Assembly: GCF_028583425.1 (NCBI RefSeq)
Contig: NC_072801.1
Coordinates: forward strand, 57,489,766-57,553,765
Source: Eublepharis macularius
Lineage: Eukaryota; Chordata; Lepidosauria; Squamata; Eublepharidae
Direction of reading: 5' to 3'
DNA length: 64,000 bases
Position 1 is the stretch's first letter. Each line of letters starts with the position of its first letter. Below the pieces are notes generated by a model. That model worked only from the letters and a program-made list of their open reading frames with translations. It did no database searches and had not been told where the DNA came from. Position numbers and translations under genes: made by a program. Positions 61,503 through 64,000 of this stretch are shown in pieces.

Positions 61503-62155
61503 CCTTAGTATAAAAGAAACAGTAGAATATGTAGATATAGGTGTGAATGTCAAAAGTTTTTCCAGTTCTATTCTTTAACTTCATTAGGCGGGCCCCACAG
61601 TTGGGACCCTTGGGGAAGACACGGCAACCAAAGCCAAATAGGACCACCACCGAGAGTGATTCTTAATTGGATTGTAAGCCGCATGTTCGGGAAAAAATTG
61701 CACAGGCAAAAGAGATTTGCTGTGTGTGAAAGTGTTTGGAGAGGCTTTAGCCCAAGAGTGAATGCATTTCCAATATTGGAGACACACCAATAAAGGTGAT
61801 CTCTGTATTTGAAAACATTTCACCCGCCGTGCTGGTGAAGATCCCGCATCTACGTAGATTCGGGGTCTCACCTGCCAGACCCACGCTTTCGCATGATGGT
61901 CGGCTTTGGCTTTGAGGGCCGTGCCTCCCCTGGAAAAGGACCCCCAGATAGCCCAACATCCCTCTTTTACTAATGTTCATATTCGTCATGGTGAGTTGCT
62001 ATACGGCGCCACCAGTCCGTACGCTTTAGTGCAAAGGTAAAAGACCCGCCAGTATTTTGTAAATATGTGCCCTCTGGAATATGTTATTGAGGTACGTTCG
62101 CCATGCACAAGGGGCAGCATGCCTCATTTACATAGCCAGGATCCCCCGCGCCAAG

Positions 62156-62290
62156 ATGACCCCCGAACAACCCAGACCCAGTGGCGCCGGCAGATCTCGG
62201 CCGCCTCCGCCGCTTTTCGATAAACGCTGCCGAGCGCCCTCGGCTCCACTTCGGCCCTTTCCGCCAGCAGCCGCTCGCCCCACGTACTGA
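62156..62290 (+). CDS. Small Pro/Arg-rich frame in the spacer, doubtful
   Basis: 44 residues, MTPEQPRPSGAGRSRPPPPL onward, ending RPTY. It is basic and Pro-rich with no known domain. It may be a small accessory protein, a leader exon or chance in GC-rich DNA. Confidence 0.2.
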   Translation: MTPEQPRPSGAGRSRPPPPLFDKRCRAPSAPLRPFPPAAARPTY

Positions 62291-62416
62291 AATCTTTTCC
62301 CTTGCCCGTACCGTATAAGGGAAAAGAAGGGGGGGAGACATATTGAAGATATAAGGAAGCCCTGCCAGGCATCCCAAGTAAGGGCAACCTAAAAGTACCC
62401 CACACCCGTATGCTTC

Positions 62417-62492
62417 TGCTCTGTGTATTTTTCTTTTTGCTCAGTGCATTTTTCTTTTGCTCAGTGTATTTTTCTTTTTGCCCGGTGTACTT
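62417..62492 (+). repeat. T-rich short tandem repeat in the spacer
   Basis: Four units close to GCTCAGTGTATTTTTCTTTT, about 20 bases each. They could be a processing or RNA-transport element; this is speculation. Confidence 0.7.
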
Positions 62493-63090
62493 TTTTAAAC
62501 CAGAAAACGGGGCCTCCCGAGGGAGTCCCTCCAAAAATTGGTTGTCCTGCAAACATATGACGAAAGCCCATTTTTGAAAATTAAAGCGAGGGCCCCCGTC
62601 TGCAGCAACCCTTATAGTTAATGGGAACCGCTCTCTAGTTTTTTCTTTTTAAACGGCAAGGCCAGGCCGAGCCGGACCGACACCTCTCAGTCCGCAAAAT
62701 AAAAGTAGCCCGCCACCGAGCAAGGGGCACCTGAAGGCCACATAGTCTAGGCACCCAGGGACCCCTGGGGCGAGTTTGCATAATCCCGCCTAACGCACAG
62801 CCGACCCTTGCTCGACGTAAAGACGTTCCCCCTGAAATATACATGCTTTAGGAAGAAACCTTCGCACAGGAGTTCCCCAGAGCAACAAGCTGGAAGGCTC
62901 GCTTAGTGCCCCTGGGACTTCTCGTTCGAACCCCGCTTAATAGACAGTGCTGGCAGAAAAACGCTCTCCCTTTTTCTTTTTCCCCCTTTACTTCATTTAT
63001 TTTTGCTGCAATAAACTCAGGGAACCTGTACTTATATCCGCAGGTCTCCCCAGGATATTTTCACTACAGAAAGGAAAGGAAGGCCAGGAG

Positions 63091-64000
63091 ATGAGGCACC
63101 TGGCTACTCTGTGTTTGCTCGTGCTGGCAGGCACCCTAATAGAGGGGCGCCCGTCCAAATTAATGCCCTACCCCCACTGGAGATGTATCAATACCTTAGC
63201 AGAAAATGAAATGATGGTCTGCAAGGTTGTGCAGCAGATTAATATGACCACCCCCACGGATCGCACTAACTTCCGCAGTTGCGAAGAGCAGTGGATCCGA
63301 CCCCCAGAGCTTGTTATTTTATGTGTAGGAGTGAAAACCATGTCCCAAGAATTAGTATGTTACTCGCCTACCGATACAGTTCCACCACTTGCTCCAATTC
63401 CATGTATGTTTCTTCCCCGTATAAGGCCAGCCCCCACCGCAGTCCCGGTGGTAGACAAATATACCACCCCTGCCAATGTCGAAACCTCGCCATTTGTCAC
63501 TGAGGCTTTCGGACCATACTGTGAAGTAATTTTAGTGTCGGCCGCAGTATGGAAGGCAGGAGACCCCTTTAGGATGACCATCTTACTAGGCACTACCGCC
63601 ACTGAAACTGCATCAGTCACTATCACGCCCCCTTCAGGTGCAGTTCTCTCCTTTGCTATAGAACGCTGGGAGAACCTGACCTGGATTGTGAAGGAGGAAG
63701 ACCTAGCCAAACATGGCCCACCCGATTGGATTCTGGTTCAACAGACGCCCGAATGCCAAACCAAGCCCCTAGTAGAGAAATTTCACCGGCTTGGGCTGCT
63801 CTTTGTAAATTTGACTCACGAACCAGGCAATTATTCCCTGCTGATCCGGACCCAGGAGACCCACACCATCCAAATTGACCCTTTGATTGCTAGCAGTGAA
63901 CAATTAAGCCAAGGCGGCACGCATATAGTGGGCTCCCATGTTTTGAAAACTGACATTCGAGAGAGAGTTCTAGTCCGCCCGCAAATGTCTTTAAAAGAGA
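63091..64000 (+). CDS. env: Retroviral envelope-like glycoprotein, N-terminal part (runs off window)
   Basis: From ATG at 63091 the frame is open for 303 codons to the window end. It begins with a signal peptide, MRHLATLCLLVLAGTLIEG, and the mature part has several Cys and N-glycosylation sites (NMT, NLT, NLT, NYS). The position after pol and the splice acceptors upstream support env. I do not recognise its family: no CXXC motif, furin site or fusion peptide is seen in this N-terminal part, and those may lie beyond the window. Confidence 0.65.
   Translation, partial: MRHLATLCLLVLAGTLIEGRPSKLMPYPHWRCINTLAENEMMVCKVVQQINMTTPTDRTNFRSCEEQWIRPPELVILCVGVKTMSQELVCYSPTDTVPPLAPIPCMFLPRIRPAPTAVPVVDKYTTPANVETSPFVTEAFGPYCEVILVSAAVWKAGDPFRMTILLGTTATETASVTITPPSGAVLSFAIERWENLTWIVKEEDLAKHGPPDWILVQQTPECQTKPLVEKFHRLGLLFVNLTHEPGNYSLLIRTQETHTIQIDPLIASSEQLSQGGTHIVGSHVLKTDIRERVLVRPQMSLKE

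Larger units (their letters stand above)
61503..63090 (+). other. Retroviral pol-env spacer
   Basis: 1.6 kb without a long frame, unusual in a simple retrovirus. It contains an AATAAAGG near 61791, a GC-rich Pro/Arg mini-frame at 62156-62290, a T-rich repeat at 62417-62492 and, before env, a pyrimidine-rich tract (CTCCCTTTTTCTTTTTCCCC) with splice-acceptor-like TATCCGCAG and CACTACAG. Confidence 0.7.
52620..64000 (+). mobile_element. Endogenous retrovirus, gamma/epsilon-like Pol, 3' end outside window
   Basis: The order is LTR (about 52.62-54.06 kb), tRNA-Ala primer site, 1.5-kb leader, gag, pol in the same frame after UAG, a 1.6-kb spacer and an envelope-like frame open to the window edge. 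It looks whole as far as visible. Age cannot be set because the 3' LTR is outside, but long open frames suggest it is young. The insertion lies just downstream of the Myb/SANT exons. Confidence 0.9.

Noticed and set aside
63360-63710. Minus-strand frame opposite env
   Set aside because: It is a shadow of the env frame.

Overview
The window is nuclear DNA of a vertebrate, most likely a squamate reptile. It carries intron-split trypsin-family genes, tRNA-derived SINEs of the Sauria type, BovB and L1 LINE pieces, SINEs with a 5S-rRNA-derived head, hAT-like and other MITEs, a Mag-like Ty3/Gypsy element and an endogenous retrovirus. The species cannot be named from sequence alone.

Left two thirds (about 0.4-48.5 kb): a cluster of three membrane-type serine protease genes (chymotrypsin fold, S1 family, prostasin/testisin/PRSS27-like, each with a hydrophobic GPI-type tail). 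Genes 1 (3.6-11.5 kb) and 2 (15.8-33.4 kb) are tandem paralogues on the + strand inside a segmental duplication: about 0.42-14.1 kb matches about 19.7-35.6 kb. Gene 2 is complete in six exons. Gene 1 shows the last four exons; its signal-peptide exons would lie left of the window. Gene 1 keeps open exons and good splice sites but has lost His57, Asp102 and Asp189, so it looks like a pseudoprotease. Gene 2 keeps the triad, but Gly193 is Val and the activation site lacks a basic P1 residue. Gene 3 (48.5-37.2 kb, - strand, six exons) is a normal-looking trypsin-like protease and converges on gene 2.

The introns record transposon history. Intron 3 of gene 1 holds a TIR element split by an ORF1-only L1, which is itself split by an LTR. 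Intron 3 of gene 2 holds a 5'-truncated L1 (with a Sauria SINE and a 722-bp hAT element inside) and a young Mag-like Gypsy element with apparently identical LTRs. Because the two genes are paralogues, each often supplies the empty site for insertions in the other.

Right third (about 51.0-64.0 kb): a CpG-rich stretch with a two-exon Myb/SANT-like (trihelix) gene, possibly part of a DNA transposon, followed by a retrovirus running off the right edge. Its parts are a long LTR (about 52.6-54.06 kb), a tRNA-Ala primer site, a 1.5-kb leader full of hairpins and repeats, gag, UAG, pol in the same frame, a 1.6-kb pol-env spacer and the start of an envelope-like gene. The retrovirus looks whole as far as it can be seen; its 3' end is outside the window. 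Its Gag has an N-terminal coiled coil and an RG-rich tail without zinc knuckles, while its Pol is gamma/epsilon-like.
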